A stretch of DNA of 64,000 nucleotides, from positions 5,949,384-6,013,383 of the forward strand of contig OX359199.1 of the NCBI GenBank assembly GCA_947172415.1, in the 5' to 3' direction. The first letter of the stretch is position 1; the number at the start of each line of letters is the position of its first letter. A program made the translations under genes and the position numbers. Of the stretch, positions 1 to 12,206 are shown one piece after another. The stretch comes from Chondrosia reniformis. Lineage: Eukaryota > Porifera > Demospongiae > Chondrillida > Chondrillidae. The notes under the pieces were generated by a model. The model saw nothing but the letters and a program-made list of their open reading frames with translations. It did not search any database and was not told the DNA's origin.

Positions 1-3000
1 TTTCCCAACTTTTCCGAGGGAGACATAATGAGACTCATGTTGCTCTCCTCTGTCTGGAGAGGTCTTTGTTGGATCACTTATGTACGGGTTGTGCGGTTGT
101 GATGGATTTTCTTCATTCACTATATACTGTGCCTCACTTTCCTTTAACATTTCCTCTGATTCAGTGCTTTCATTTTTCTGATGAAAATGCATATATATGT
201 ACATACAGCTTTAAAGTTTAGCAACAATAAATAGGCTATGTACATACAGACATACCTCTTCCTTCCAGAATCTCAGCCAGTCTCTCAAGTTTCCAAATGG
301 TACATATTCCAACAGAAGTGACACAGGGGCTGACAGCGTGACACAGCCAACCATCCTAACAACATGGGCATTGCATTCGGAAGATATCTTCTTCAGCAAT
401 TTAATCTCGGACAGAAAGTTTTCTACATCTTTCAATGAAAGACCATTTCCTGTACAGATTAACATTCAAACATGTTACTCAACAAAATAGACACAAACAC
501 TTTATATGTACATATATAGTTTGTTAGTTAACCAATTTTGTAGTATGTACATATATATAACTGTATATATACATCTGTTCATCTTACAGCAAGTTCTTCT
601 ATATGTATATATATGTACATGTTTATATCAGTTTGCATACCAAATGTATGTATGTACTCATGTATATTGTATATGATGCACAAAAGATCAAGATAAAGAA
701 AAAGACAATGATTCCCAGGGTCACTGATGAAAAGTAGAATTCCCAGAAACAGCCCTCTGCAGGTTTAGTTCCCTTTATATAGGCTTTTAAATTTATTACA
801 GAGCAGGCATAGCATGTAGGAAAATGATTATTTAAACATAGCACATGCATCACTAACCTCTTAACACTTTGACTGCTACTGTATATGGACATTTGCCCTC
901 TGCTACAGCTACCATAGTGTGCTTCTTCACTTTAGCAGATTTAATCTTGAAGGAAAGCAATCCTTTGTAGACACATCCAAAGTTACCATCTCCCAGCTTC
1001 TCATTAAGTTTAAAGTTATCGTGAGTCAACTCCCAATCATCATTCTCAAATTCTTGAGGTATCATATTTAGCCAAGCATCCTATGAAGGCATATATATTT
1101 ACATATATGGGTATATAATATATAATATATGTATATCTCACAATGATATCCTTATCTGTTAGTAATTCACTAGTATTATATCTACATTGGATAAAGATTA
1201 TATATAGGCATGTGCACATGTATACAGGCATGACCATGGATAGCTGAAGTATGGATGGTGAACCCAAACACAGAAATGATCCATGTGTATGGATATACGT
1301 ATAAGTAACTTAAACTTCAGTATGCCACCTGTTATGTGTTATACATTGTTGCAACATTGGTCATCCCTATTTCTAACTTCATTTTAACTACTATAGATAT
1401 ATAGATATGTATATATATCTACATTAAGGTATTGAGTTATTATATTATGCCAATCTAGTCAAGTGACCACAGTCTAATCTTGGATGGGTGACCGAAGTCC
1501 TATTAAATTGTCACTTGGCTGACTTGGCATAATATGTTCCAGTGATAATTAATAACTCTTTAATTAGTTATATGTATGACTTAAACAAAGCAAACTGGAA
1601 TAACATGAACAAAACTATTCTGGCTTGCTTAGACAAAACCAATTTTCCAAATCTTGTAGATCTGTTGTTATTTGTCAAGGATTTCAAACCTCTGTCTCTT
1701 TGACTTTCTCCATAGAATCAATATAATGATCACAGCAAGCGTGCTGATCACTGCTAAAAACACTGAGACAGCTACTAGTATGACTCCTTCAGTACTTAAA
1801 CTATCTGTGTATATGTATGACAAATACAGAGTATTTATAACAGCAAATGTATATGTGTTTGCCTATATGTATGTACGTATATGCCAATATATTACTGACT
1901 GTATCATATAAGCAGGCCTATGTGACAGGTTCACAAAGCAAGACAGATGCATGAATCATGTAAAACAGAGAGAAATACTAACCAGTGGATATGAGCTCAA
2001 TATAGCACTCTCTTGCATTCAAGTTACCATAGTTGCTATTTCTGAATGCATTTACTTTCTCAAAATTTGTGATGATGTCATCCACTAGAGAGTCATAACA
2101 CAACTATACATGCATGCAATAGATGTTTGTATCCATATATATATTGAATAATTGTAAGTATATATACACATTGGCTAAAAGTGTAATACTGTACCAGTAC
2201 TCCTCAAAAATCTTACAGCCAATTCCAGTGACATTCAGAGTGGCTTCAAAACACTCGTTTCCCTTGACTTCAGTAGACTGGATGTCAGAAACAATTACAT
2301 GTCCCAAAGGAACGTCTGCTTCTACAGCTATAGTATTGGCCAACTCAAACCTTCCATAAGAACGATATCAATATTTCATACTCCAAACATGCTCTACTAT
2401 AAACTATAAACAATGTGTTTTTAAACAGTACCTAAATTACCTATCAATGTTGTTCAATATTCTTCTATTCCTCAGGAAGGCAAGAGTCACCGTATTCTTG
2501 GCTTGAAGAGTTGGAGTAATGACGGCACATGACAAGGGCTCACCATCAGTCGTAGCTAAGACCAAAGTCCTTCCCAACACTAAACCAAACAAGGAATTCC
2601 ATTCAACAGTTTTTTGTGTGAGTACATAAACTGACCTCACCAGAGTTTGGTCCTGTTAGATACAACAAGTCATCAAAGAATGTGTATGTCTTCACTTTAG
2701 CGCCAGTTCCAGACTCCACTGTCAGTTGTCCAAGCTTTCCAGTTAAGTCTCCCATGGCACATCTCAATTGACTCTCTACTGTACAGTCACTTGTATAGTT
2801 ACCAGTCATGGATACATTAAATGGATTGTATGTTGAATAGGAGCTGTTACAAGATTCATTAAGCATGGTTGTTGAAATATACCAGTTCAATTTCATGTCC
2901 TCCTGTGAGCATAATATATATACATCTAAACATGCTAAATTACACATTTGTATAAACAAGGCATGCAGTCAATGATTTTTACCGCATCATTATTAGAAAT

Positions 3001-5988
3001 GTTCACAGCAATAAATGTTGGTCCTAGAGTCCAGCTGGTGTGTCGTATAATCTGTTCCTAATCAGGGTATATAGTTATATTCATAAATGTATATACATAA
3101 GTAAATTGTGATATACATAGAGCCAAGGATTCAGAAAGATAAAAAAGACAAAGATACCTAGGGTCACATGCAATATTATCAATATTATATAGCTTCGTAT
3201 GTAGTTAGAGTAAAGTGTGACTCCTAGCTCTGTTTATACATACGTATATATAATACTCTTCATTCAAGTTAGCTTTTTCCTACATGAAAATGTGAAGTCC
3301 ATGTTTACCGTTGCTATATGGTTACCTAATTAGTAGTATGGCTTCTGCATACCTACTAACAACAATAACAAACATATGTACAATAATTATAATGTTAATG
3401 CTTCAGCATATACAGTATGTACTGTAGGAACGTATATATTAGTAAAACGGGGATATATACTAACACCAGAAATCAAAATACAACCTTAACCTAAAATTTA
3501 AATTTACAATGGATAAATAATAATATTACCTTAACATAACATTTAATAATTATTGTATCACTAGTACATATGTGTGTTATTGTTATTGTTAGGTAGGTAT
3601 GCTAAAGCCATACGTTTACGTATAGGTAAATGTATGCAGTGTATAACAATTCATTATTATCATTATTATTATTATTATAATTATTATTATTATTATTATT
3701 AATTTGCCACATGCTCACCAGCACTAGGGTCAAAGTGCCCTACGAGGCACAAAACAATACCAATAACAAATATATATGTACTAGTGATACAATAATTATT
3801 AAATGTTATGTTAAGGTAATATTACATACTTAACTCAATATAGTCAGTTCAGCAACGACAAAAAAGGAGGCAATTACTTCATTACTAAAACCGAGCAGTC
3901 CACATCTTCATAATACTCTTCAGTATTGACAAATATATATATGTACGTATGTACATAGGTAAATGTATACAGTGTATATATATACAGACTGACCATAGTT
4001 ATAAACCCATACAGAATTGGCCCTTTAAATGTAGCAAGAGATGTTGATAAGTAGCCAATGTTTTCAAAATGTGGGGCAACATAATTACAGTCAGCATCAT
4101 TAACCTGTACAGGGACAAGGTAATTAGAGGTATAAATCTATAACAGAAAGTTCCTTTGGGTAGCATAGCTTATACCCAAAGCTCTTACCGCATGTCCTAT
4201 GATTGAAGCTGGGCCTAGCAGTGGAACTTCCATAACAATCCACACATTAATCACCTCAATATTAGGTAAGTCACCGACTGCTATAACATCTTGAGTAGTT
4301 ACACCTTCTATAGTAGCATTCCTCCATGGATCAAATATTGCACTTCGATCAGTACAGCTAATGTTTTTACCACCAATTTGGTCCAAAATTTCATATGCTA
4401 GCAATTCACTCTCAGAAGGAGAGGAGAGGAAAGTGTGAAAATACTTTACAAATTGTCGCAAGGTTGGTTTTTCTTTGTAAGATGCACCCAACTGTAATGC
4501 AGATGATATACGAGCACATGCTAATATTTCTCCACTCTTCTTGTTACGGATACTTATTCCATGATTGTAATATCTGGCTATCTTCACATTGCTTGAATGA
4601 TGAGTTATCATAGATTGAGCTTGTGGAAGTGGAGATGGTTCAATGGTAGCATTGACTAACAAGATGTCATCTTCTGAAACAGTACTGGCACAATCTTCTG
4701 GTCTTACTGAGAAGGGTAACTGAATAAGAAGACCTTCTAGTTACCGGTATGTAAGTTCCTCATGTTTTACATAAAATCTATTTTAATGACTTACCAGCAT
4801 CTTAGCTTGAAGATAAATTTGAACAGTAAAATTCTCACTTTGTGGTGTTGTTGCAAACAATTTTGTCACTGTGTACAAGTCTATGTACATGCATATATAG
4901 AATATACAAGAATGTATGAAAGGAAGATATAATCAAACCACAAGTCCATCAATTAAGAGGGAAACATAAAAGAAGCAATTACTGGGAATTGAACCCAAGC
5001 CACCAGGATACACAGGGTTGGAGCCACAACATTTTAAGTGGTCAGCTGCAATAAAGGGATCTAAATATGTACGTATGTATATCTGTCAGGACTAGAATGT
5101 AGTTTTTTTTGGTGGGGGGAGATGTGTTGGGGTAAAGTGTGAGGGCTAGGGGTTCTGGGGAAACCCAACCAACCTGACCAGTGGCACCGGCCCTGTTATG
5201 ACCACCAGTGCTCTGCCACTAAGCTACAATTGCCACATGCAGCAATGTGTTTCCCTCTTATACTAATTTCATTTACTAATTGCTATAATTTATGGACATT
5301 TAAAGCATTCATACTGTACATAATATATTTTTGATTCACTGTATAATCATATCAATCAATATTATATCCAGAGCAGTCCATTACACTCACATCTGTATTG
5401 TACCATGTATATCCTTCCACCAATACCATTCACAAAGTCAGCATAGGCACCAGCTGAGGGTAACTCAAAAGTCGCTATTATTCCACACAAAACTGGCTTC
5501 TGGTTAACATACAGGACTAGAGATCGAAGCATAATGTCATCCATTGATAGTCCTCCTTTACTTATAGGGTTGTTAAAGTTAATTGGAAACTTCAGCAATT
5601 CTTTTCCCAGATAATCCTTTGTACATCTCTTGTTTGGTGGTAAAGTATAGTCTGTAGGCAGCTCATGAATGGTAAAACTGTAACTTGACTGTTTGGGTTC
5701 CAAATCATTAACATAAGCGTTAAGTCTCTTTCCTTGTGAATAGTATTGAAATGACAAAAAAAGTCGAATTCCATTCATTTGGCTTTCAACAAATCCTTCG
5801 ACAGCAGTAGAAAGTTAGTGAAATATATTATTATTACGTATAACTGGGAAGAGCCCCTCATACTTATATCCACACACCCTAGGTTTGCACAAAGTTAGCT
5901 TACCATTATCGAATGGATTTGTTTGAGCACTTCCCTGACAGTATAGCCCAACCAGTTTGAGCAGAAAGATGATACATATCGTATCCAT
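1..5988 (-). CDS. Receptor tyrosine kinase with SOD-like ectodomain, partial (C-terminus beyond left edge)
   Basis: Spliced minus-strand gene. The start ATG (5986-5988) opens a signal peptide exon (MDTICIIFLLKLVGLYC, exon 5904-5988). Ectodomain exons follow at about 5385-5800, 4190-4735, 4030-4105, 2640-2905, 2440-2580, 2200-2355 and 1981-2085. They carry repeated copper/zinc-SOD-like signatures: FTIHELPTDY and VLCGII; YNPF, MGDLTGKLG and LTGPNSG; GRTLVL and LSCAVI. One hydrophobic helix rich in V, L and I (about 1700-1795) is followed by WRKSKRQR, a stop-transfer signal. The kinase begins at 858-1080 with the glycine loop GDGNFGCVYKG and the lysine in VAVKVL. It continues at 256-449 (LLEYVPFGNLRDWL, hinge region) and 1-183, which looks like an acidic/serine-rich kinase insert. 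The catalytic loop is off the window. Kinase and membrane topology are clear; the SOD-like reading comes from motif comparison only. Ligand unknown. Confidence 0.82.
1255..1395. repeat. Partial MITE, family A (ends in ATCCCTATTTCTA)
   Basis: The stretch with CTTAAACTTCAGTATGCCAC and, at the end, CATCCCTATTTCTAACTTCA matches the right half of the complete family A element at 24173-24485. It also resembles the arms that bound the satellite block at 35643-40770. It lies in an intron of the receptor kinase gene. The left half is degenerate. Confidence 0.6.
1440..1545. repeat. Small palindromic element with a 5S-rRNA-like core
   Basis: Inverted ends TATTATGCCAA (from about 1443) and TTGGCATAATA (about 1525-1535) enclose a second inverted pair, TCAAGTGAC and GTCACTTGG. 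The centre reads CTTGGATGGGTGACCG, matching the box C region of metazoan 5S rRNA. The rest of 5S is absent, so this is a derived mobile repeat, not a 5S gene. Intronic in the receptor kinase gene. Confidence 0.6.
3345..3826. repeat. Nested inverted repeats (MITE-like)
   Basis: The stretch from 3522 to about 3575 (ATATTACCTTAACATAACAT onward) recurs almost perfectly inverted at 3771-3823. A second, weaker pair links 3348-3395 (GCATACCTACTAACAACAAT) with 3570-3612 in inverse orientation. An ATT microsatellite lies inside. It sits in a receptor kinase intron and has no coding content. Confidence 0.65.
3655..3702. repeat. ATT/TTA trinucleotide microsatellite
   Basis: Near-pure run of TTA/ATT triplets inside the inverted-repeat element described at 3345-3826. 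Confidence 0.85.
4956..5264 (-). repeat. tRNA-like SINE/MITE hybrid with inverted ends
   Basis: On the minus strand the element starts with GAGGGAAACA and ends with the inverse TGTTTCCCTC. Near its start is TAGCTTAGTGGCAGAGCAC, which fits a tRNA A box and D-arm. About 220 bases further is GGTTCAATTCCCAGT, which fits a B box and T-arm. The spacing is far too long for a real tRNA, so this looks like a tRNA-derived repeat. Fragments with related B-box or A-box segments occur near 19950 and 51090. Confidence 0.55.
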
Positions 5989-7093
5989 TATCCATTTATC
6001 ACGTAGGTGGACGCTGACAGCTATAAATAATAATTTAAAAGCGAAAATTAGTCTTAAGGAATTATATCCTACTTAGAAATTGTTATTTCAATAATAATTA
6101 TGGGGTTTGATTATGAGTTACACGCGAGCGGGAGGCCCGAAAAACATGGCCGCACAACCTAAACACAACTGCTGAGTAAAGCCTAAACATAGAAGTAATG
6201 TGTATTAAGTGTATGTAAAGTATTTTCATAAAATTAGTTATATACCTTTATTTAATGTCGTTAGACTATACATCATGCACGATGCAGAAAATAATTTTTG
6301 ATGCACATTTCAACTGTTTTACACTCTTAGGGACAATACAGACCAGCTGCTAATAATTGTTACAGTAACTTAATTACAATCCACTGCATAATAATAATGG
6401 TATATAGGTCAATGTTAAAGATATATGTCTGGGGGTTAAAGAAAACCTTGAAGGCCTTTAATAAGAATTAAAGCTTCCATGACTGTAAATAAAACCAGGA
6501 TGTAAATGTACATTTAAATTCCATAGCATACAGCTTCATGTAGAGAGATAGGGCAAATATTTTCATACAACACTGATTATATTTTCTGAAACTCATTACC
6601 TGACAAATAAATCCTTTTCCATCACTCCTCACTTGAGATTTGTACGTGTAGTCAGCACAAAAGGTCTCTAATGTTAGCCCCTTGTTAATGAGACTTCTTC
6701 ATTTAATAAAGGTTTTCTAAATATTACAATAAATCCTTTATACATTCATCAACCTATATGTAAAGATTTTCTTAATACATGTTTTTTTGAAATTATGCCC
6801 AAATCAAAGTGAAATGCATGCTAACTGGTGACATCTAAAATATATGATGTAAATGCAATGAAGCACTACTAGTACTAGTAGACACTACATGATGTTATCA
6901 ATAATATAAAATGTCAATGTTATTTTAATTAAAGAAATACAAGCCCCTTATTAGCCTTATTAGAATTAACAATTATGAATATGTAGTTACTGTAATATTC
7001 AATGCATGTTGTTAATTTTCAGACAACCTGTTGAGCATTACTACATCATATAACAGTCCAATAAAGAGTCTTTGTGTGAAAGATGTATCTGTT
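5989..7093. other. Intergenic: receptor kinase promoter side and alpha-galactosidase A downstream flank
   Basis: AT-rich sequence between the kinase start and the stop of the first galactosidase gene. Near 6140 is a CATGGCCGC motif that opens only a nine-codon ORF. I see no other gene or RNA. Confidence 0.5.
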
Positions 7094-9722
7094 TCAAGCT
7101 GGAGTCAGTTTGTACATCTTTACTCCATGAGATTCAACTTTTCCCATTATGCTATTCTCAAAGACACCCAAATCCTTGTGCAGCCAGAGATCTCTCACTT
7201 GAGCCTTTGATGACTTTATACCAATATCAGAAAACTGAGCTTCAAATGTTGCCCACTCATCTCCTCTATTGAGCAAAATAGCTGCAAAGGCTCCTCCTTC
7301 TAATGGACCTGCATACACTTGCTCGTTGCCACTAGTACTGTTCCATACATTGTGGCCCTGGACACCTATAACACAGCAACACATTCTGTACATCTCACAG
7401 CACTCAGGAACCTTATAAAACAGACACCACTGAAATGCATCTACTTTGATGATGATGAGAACACTACCAACAATTTTACTGCAGTTGTTCTAGCATGGTT
7501 GGTATCATTCACAGTCATTTTATATGTATTGATATAGATTAAACATGAATTACAATTTTATGCCGCAAAAGGATCAAGAAAGGAGTATATTAAATATCTA
7601 AATAAGGAGATAAATTGTTGCAGCTATAACACAACCAGAAATATGGCCTTATCAAGAGAAATAGTGTATATAGAGCCTTGGTAATTTTGTAATATAGGAA
7701 CACAGTCTTTACATTTCAAAGTAGAGTGGAGCTTCATCTCAAGGAACAATGCACTAGAGTAATTATTGATTTGTTAAAGCTATAAATGTACATGAGCATC
7801 ACTTTGACTATCCTCTAGTAAAACCTCTCACCTAATTTATCTTGATTGACAGCAATGACTTCAGTATTAGACAAAATCTCCATGGTATCCTTATCAATGT
7901 TGCGTACATCACAGCCAATCAGAAGTGGAGCTTTAGCAATGGCCCACAGGCTGAAGTGAGTGGTATACTCAGTTTGTGTCATACCACCATTGCCTATTTC
8001 CAACATATCTGGATCATTCCAGCCTCCTGGAGCTGCATATTTCCACCACACGTTATTTTGATCCATTCGTGCTAAATTTGAGATAGACAAAGGAACCGAT
8101 TATATATGAAATACACTATAACATATATCATAAACAACTTATAGGGTCTCTGTAAGGTCCTAGGAACTGATTAAAACCAATCAAAGGAGACACACAGTTT
8201 AGGGATAATAACTCACATATCATGCTACTCCAGATGTCCGAAATGTCTCCAGTTGTCCTCCAGCTATTACCAACAGTGGGAGCCCATGTAGCCGGGTTCT
8301 CTACACCCCATTCACAGAGGGAAAAGAAGATGGACCTTCCTGTCTTATTGAGAGCATCCCTCATTTTTGGATAACGTATCTTGGGATCAATACCTTATAA
8401 GGAAGTCATAGAATGTCAGGTAGGAAATACAAATCTCATTCACATATTCTTAAATTATAAAAATCCATCAGTATTAAGGAAATGATCCTTTAAATGGTTC
8501 ATCTTTAGACATTTTGAGCACCTAAGGATGCAGTTGGTTTAATATTTTAGGTTTTAATGTTTGGACCCTCGGGGTCTTCTTTAGAGATTGATACTGGTCA
8601 GTAGGTGTGTCCTATTAGAGGCACTTGTTCCCTTCCTGTCTCTGGAGCCACTACAACTGGCTATTAAACCAGTTTCAGGACAAAACCAACCAACAGTAGC
8701 CAGAGGTTCATACAGAACCCTGGAAACCCTGCATGGGATTTCCCCCTAGAGTTGTTTCCCGCCCTTAAATCCCCCCTCCCAGAAAGATTAATTGACGTTC
8801 ATCCTCACCCAAAATTAGCACATAATTTTAATTTCAATTTCATTATAAATGATAAATAGATGTCGTGTCAGTTGTACATCGTGGCTTACCCTCATTATTA
8901 CAGTTGTCATACTTGAGATAGTCCACTCCCCAGGAGGCATACGTATTGGCATCATTAACCTCATAATCTAGGGATCCTGGTCGACCTGCAGTAAAAAGGT
9001 TTTTGGCACAATAACAATTCACTGCTAGCAAGCCACGCACATGATTCAATCCTCTAATATTCATAGGTGATTAGGATTTGTTGAATAGACTCACCAGCAC
9101 AAGTTTTGCTTCCAGCATCACTGTACAACCCAAACTTCAATCCTTTAGAATGGATGTACTTTGCTAGGCCTGCCATGTCTGGGAATGCCTTAGGGTCTGG
9201 CTGAACAGTACCCTCTGAACTCCTATTTAGGGCCCAACAGTCGTCAATATTAACATACTCGTATCCAAGTTTAGCTAGACCAGTGGAAACCTGGGAGAGA
9301 GGAGGAGACACAATCCCGATCAGCAAGCCATGTAACACAAATGAACGAACAACTATTCTTTAAACCCAAAATACTGTACTGAAGTGTGTAAAGCATATCG
9401 CTAAATGTGGCTGTGATATGTTTAGGCGATAAAAAGGCCTTTCTCAATTTGTCTTTTTAAGGAGTTGTACTTTTGATTCCAGACAATTCTGCCATTTGCA
9501 ATACACGCATGCGTAAAGCTGGGGACGAGACTGGCAGGCACGGGCAGGACTAACCATAGCATCAGCAGTCGCCTGGATTACGGAAGCATTGATTCCGCAG
9601 TGGAAATGGTTCCACGAATTCCATCCCATTTGGGGAACACGACCCAGACCATTATTCAACGCTAGAGCTCCACAACAAAGGAAGGACAAAAGGAACACAT
9701 TGGATAGCTCAACCACCTTCAT
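7094..9722 (-). CDS. GH27 alpha-galactosidase, copy A
   Basis: Six-exon gene: 9555-9722, 9095-9290, 8890-8985, 8217-8393, 7832-8071 and 7094-7365, all with GT-AG borders that keep the frame. The product begins with a signal peptide ([21 protein letters not shown]) and then shows the family hallmarks: [30 protein letters not shown] with the nucleophile Asp, SWRTTGDI with the acid/base Asp, [12 protein letters not shown] and a C-terminal beta domain ending KMYKLTPA. It is expected to release terminal alpha-linked galactose in lysosome or secretion. The first two-thirds reads like plant or protist GH27 enzymes (LCEWG..DPATWA, NQDKLG) more than human GLA. The intron near 8520-8825 contains SINE-like debris. 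The tandem neighbour upstream is copy B. Confidence 0.93.
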
Positions 9723-9968
9723 CGTGCAAAGGTCATATGACAGGAAGTGAAGTTGTGCAATTAAGTAGGGAAAATAAAGGGCAAAGACAACCATTTATAT
9801 TCAGTTTCCTAATAAAGTACTGTAGTGTGATAAAAGTGTCTTGTATATATTTCTTTTGACTTGTATGGCTGTGAAGTTTGATATATTCATCGAATTAAAA
9901 CACATTTACAAGATGTCCATATTTAAATTGAATACTAAAGAGTTTTTGTGTCAAAGATATGTATCTAT

Positions 9969-11799
9969 TCAAGCTGGAGTCAGTTTGTACATCTTTACTC
10001 CATGAGATTCAACTTTTCCCATTATGCTATTCTCAAAGACACCCAAATCCTTGTGCAGCCAGAGATCTCTCACTTGAGCCTTTGATGACTTTATACCAAT
10101 ATCAGAAAACTGAGCTTCAAATGTTGCCAAATCATCTCCCATGTTGAGCAAAATAACTGCAAAGGCTCCTCCTTCTAATGGACCTGCCCACACCTCCTCC
10201 TTTCCACTATCACTGGTCCATACCACATGACCCTGGACACCTACAAATACGATCATAATCAGTAATACAAATTTACCCATCCTCTAGTAAACCCTCTCAC
10301 CTAATTTATCTTGATTGACAGCAATGACTTCAGTATTAGACAAAATCTCCATGGTATCCTTATCAATGTTGCGTACATCACAGCCAATCAGAAGTGGAGC
10401 TTTAGCAATGGCCCACAGGCTGAAGTGAGTGTTATACTCAGTCTGTGTCATATTGCCATTTCCTATTTCCAACATATCTGGATCATTCCAGCCTCCTGGA
10501 GCTGCATACTTCCACCATTTATCATTTAAATGAATACCATCTGAAAATATTGAATGACTTTTGTAAAATGAAATTCATTTCAAATATAAGAAATATAGTT
10601 ATTCAAATTTTACCTATCATTTTAGACCAGTAGTCTTTGATGTCACGCGTTGTTCTCCAACTGTTACCCACAGGAGAAGCCCAAGTGGCAGGGTCTTCTT
10701 GTCCCCATTCACACAATGAATAGAAGATGGGCCTACCAGTCATGTTAAGGGCATCTCGCATTAGTGGATAGCGAACCTTTGGAGACAGCCCTACCAAAAT
10801 ATATTTGTCACACATTTTAATTTTCTTTTATGCCACCTGTCAAGTAATATTGAGGGCATTCCATATTTACCTTCATTATAGCAGTTGTCATACTTGAGAT
10901 AGTCCACTCCCCAGGAGGCATACGTATTGGCATCAAAAGCCTCATACCCTAGGGATCCTGGTCGACCTGCAGTAAATAGATAACAAGAGACATAGTCCAA
11001 GATATAGGCCTCACATTCAATGAGAGATACTGTATACATTAAAAACAAATCTCTTTTTACTTAAATGAGTACCAGTAGAGCTTCCTCCCAAAATACTATA
11101 AAAACAATTATTTTCCAAAACCTGGCAACTGAAAGAGCTATCTAGCATATTAATGAAATATGGTATACAAATATATACAACATATAGTTGACTTAATACA
11201 CATGGAAAACTCATTATTCACAACATGATACAAAACTTCTTGAACTAGCTCAAGATAATGCAAGATAGAATACTACGCGATGGGCATACGTTGGCATGTT
11301 GTGATTCCAGCAGAACTGTACAATCCAAACTTCAATCCTTTAGAATGGATGTACTTTGCTAGGCCTGCCATGTCTGGGAATGTCTTAGGGTCTGGCTGAA
11401 CAGTACCATCTGAACTCCTATTTAGGGCCCAACAGTCGTCAATATTAACATACTCGTATCCAAGTTTAGCTAGACCAGTGGAAACCTGGGAGAAAGGAGG
11501 AGACACAATCCCGATCAGCAAGCACATATAAACGGATAAGGTTTCTCAGATCATATTACTAATCTAATAATTGATCTGTATACTGTACAGTATAAGAACA
11601 GCGCTTGAATGCGGTCCGTAATGCAGAATCTCACAATGGCGTCTGCTACTTCCCTGACGGTAGTATCATTAATGACACAGCGAAAGAAGTTCCAAGAATT
11701 CCATCCCATCTGTGGAGTGAGTCCTAAATTATTGTTTAAAGCTAGAGCAGTCGACAAATACAGAGCCAAAGTGACGGTACAGGACAAACAACTAGGCAT
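9969..11799 (-). CDS. GH27 alpha-galactosidase, copy B
   Basis: Tandem paralogue with the same six-exon plan: 11635-11799, 11290-11485, 10871-10966, 10614-10790, 10301-10540 and 9969-10240. Signal peptide [20 protein letters not shown], then [25 protein letters not shown] (nucleophile Asp), SWRTTRDI (acid/base Asp kept, preceding Gly replaced by Arg) and [12 protein letters not shown]. The last exon and much of the last-but-one are nearly identical to copy A, while the first exon and introns have diverged. The exon 2 donor reads AAC|GTATGC and gives TCQRRPGS at the junction, where copy A has TCAGRPGS. Only about 250 bases separate the two coding regions, so the promoter of A lies in that gap or inside B. 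Confidence 0.9.
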
Positions 11800-12206
11800 C
11801 TTCCAATGGTGAGGTCCAGGTGTCGAAAATTAAGCCTGCGGGGACCCAAAAATTAGACCCCGATAAAATTAGGCGGCGCACACGGGATCGATAACTTATT
11901 TTTTATTAACGATCATCGATAGGCATAGCATCGATTGAGCTCGTCTTAACGAACAGAAGTGATGACAACCATACAAATTGACTGGTAATGATGTGAAGTA
12001 TATAATAGTAAATTTGAGCTGGGGTCCTGTTGCTAGTAAATTATTACTCTAAACAGTAAAATCTCCACTGAACAACTTCAGTGGAGATTTGCAAGTCCAT
12101 AATTATATTCATATTTACATAAATACACACATACAGCATAAACTGAACTTCATTAAATGTGGAAGTTAAAAAGTGTCTGTTTGTGGCAGTCAGTAAAAAC
12201 ATCCAA
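11800..12206. other. Intergenic with a perfect 14-bp hairpin
   Basis: This gap holds the promoter side of galactosidase B and the 3' flank of the unknown gene at 12207. At 12059-12090, AAATCTCCACTGAA and its exact inverse flank a CAAC loop. Nothing else is recognisable. Confidence 0.6.

Noticed and set aside
623..892. ORF with a hydrophobic stretch (FFFILIF) that could pass for the kinase gene's membrane helix
   Set aside because: It lies between two kinase-domain exons and contains a dispersed repeat; the true helix is at 1700-1795 in the correct order and frame.
1440..1545. 5S rRNA gene
   Set aside because: Only the box C segment matches; the 5' two-thirds of 5S is missing and the surroundings are a palindromic repeat.
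4956..5264. Functional tRNA gene with intron
   Set aside because: The A and B boxes are over 200 bases apart and no anticodon arm or standard intron position can be folded between them.
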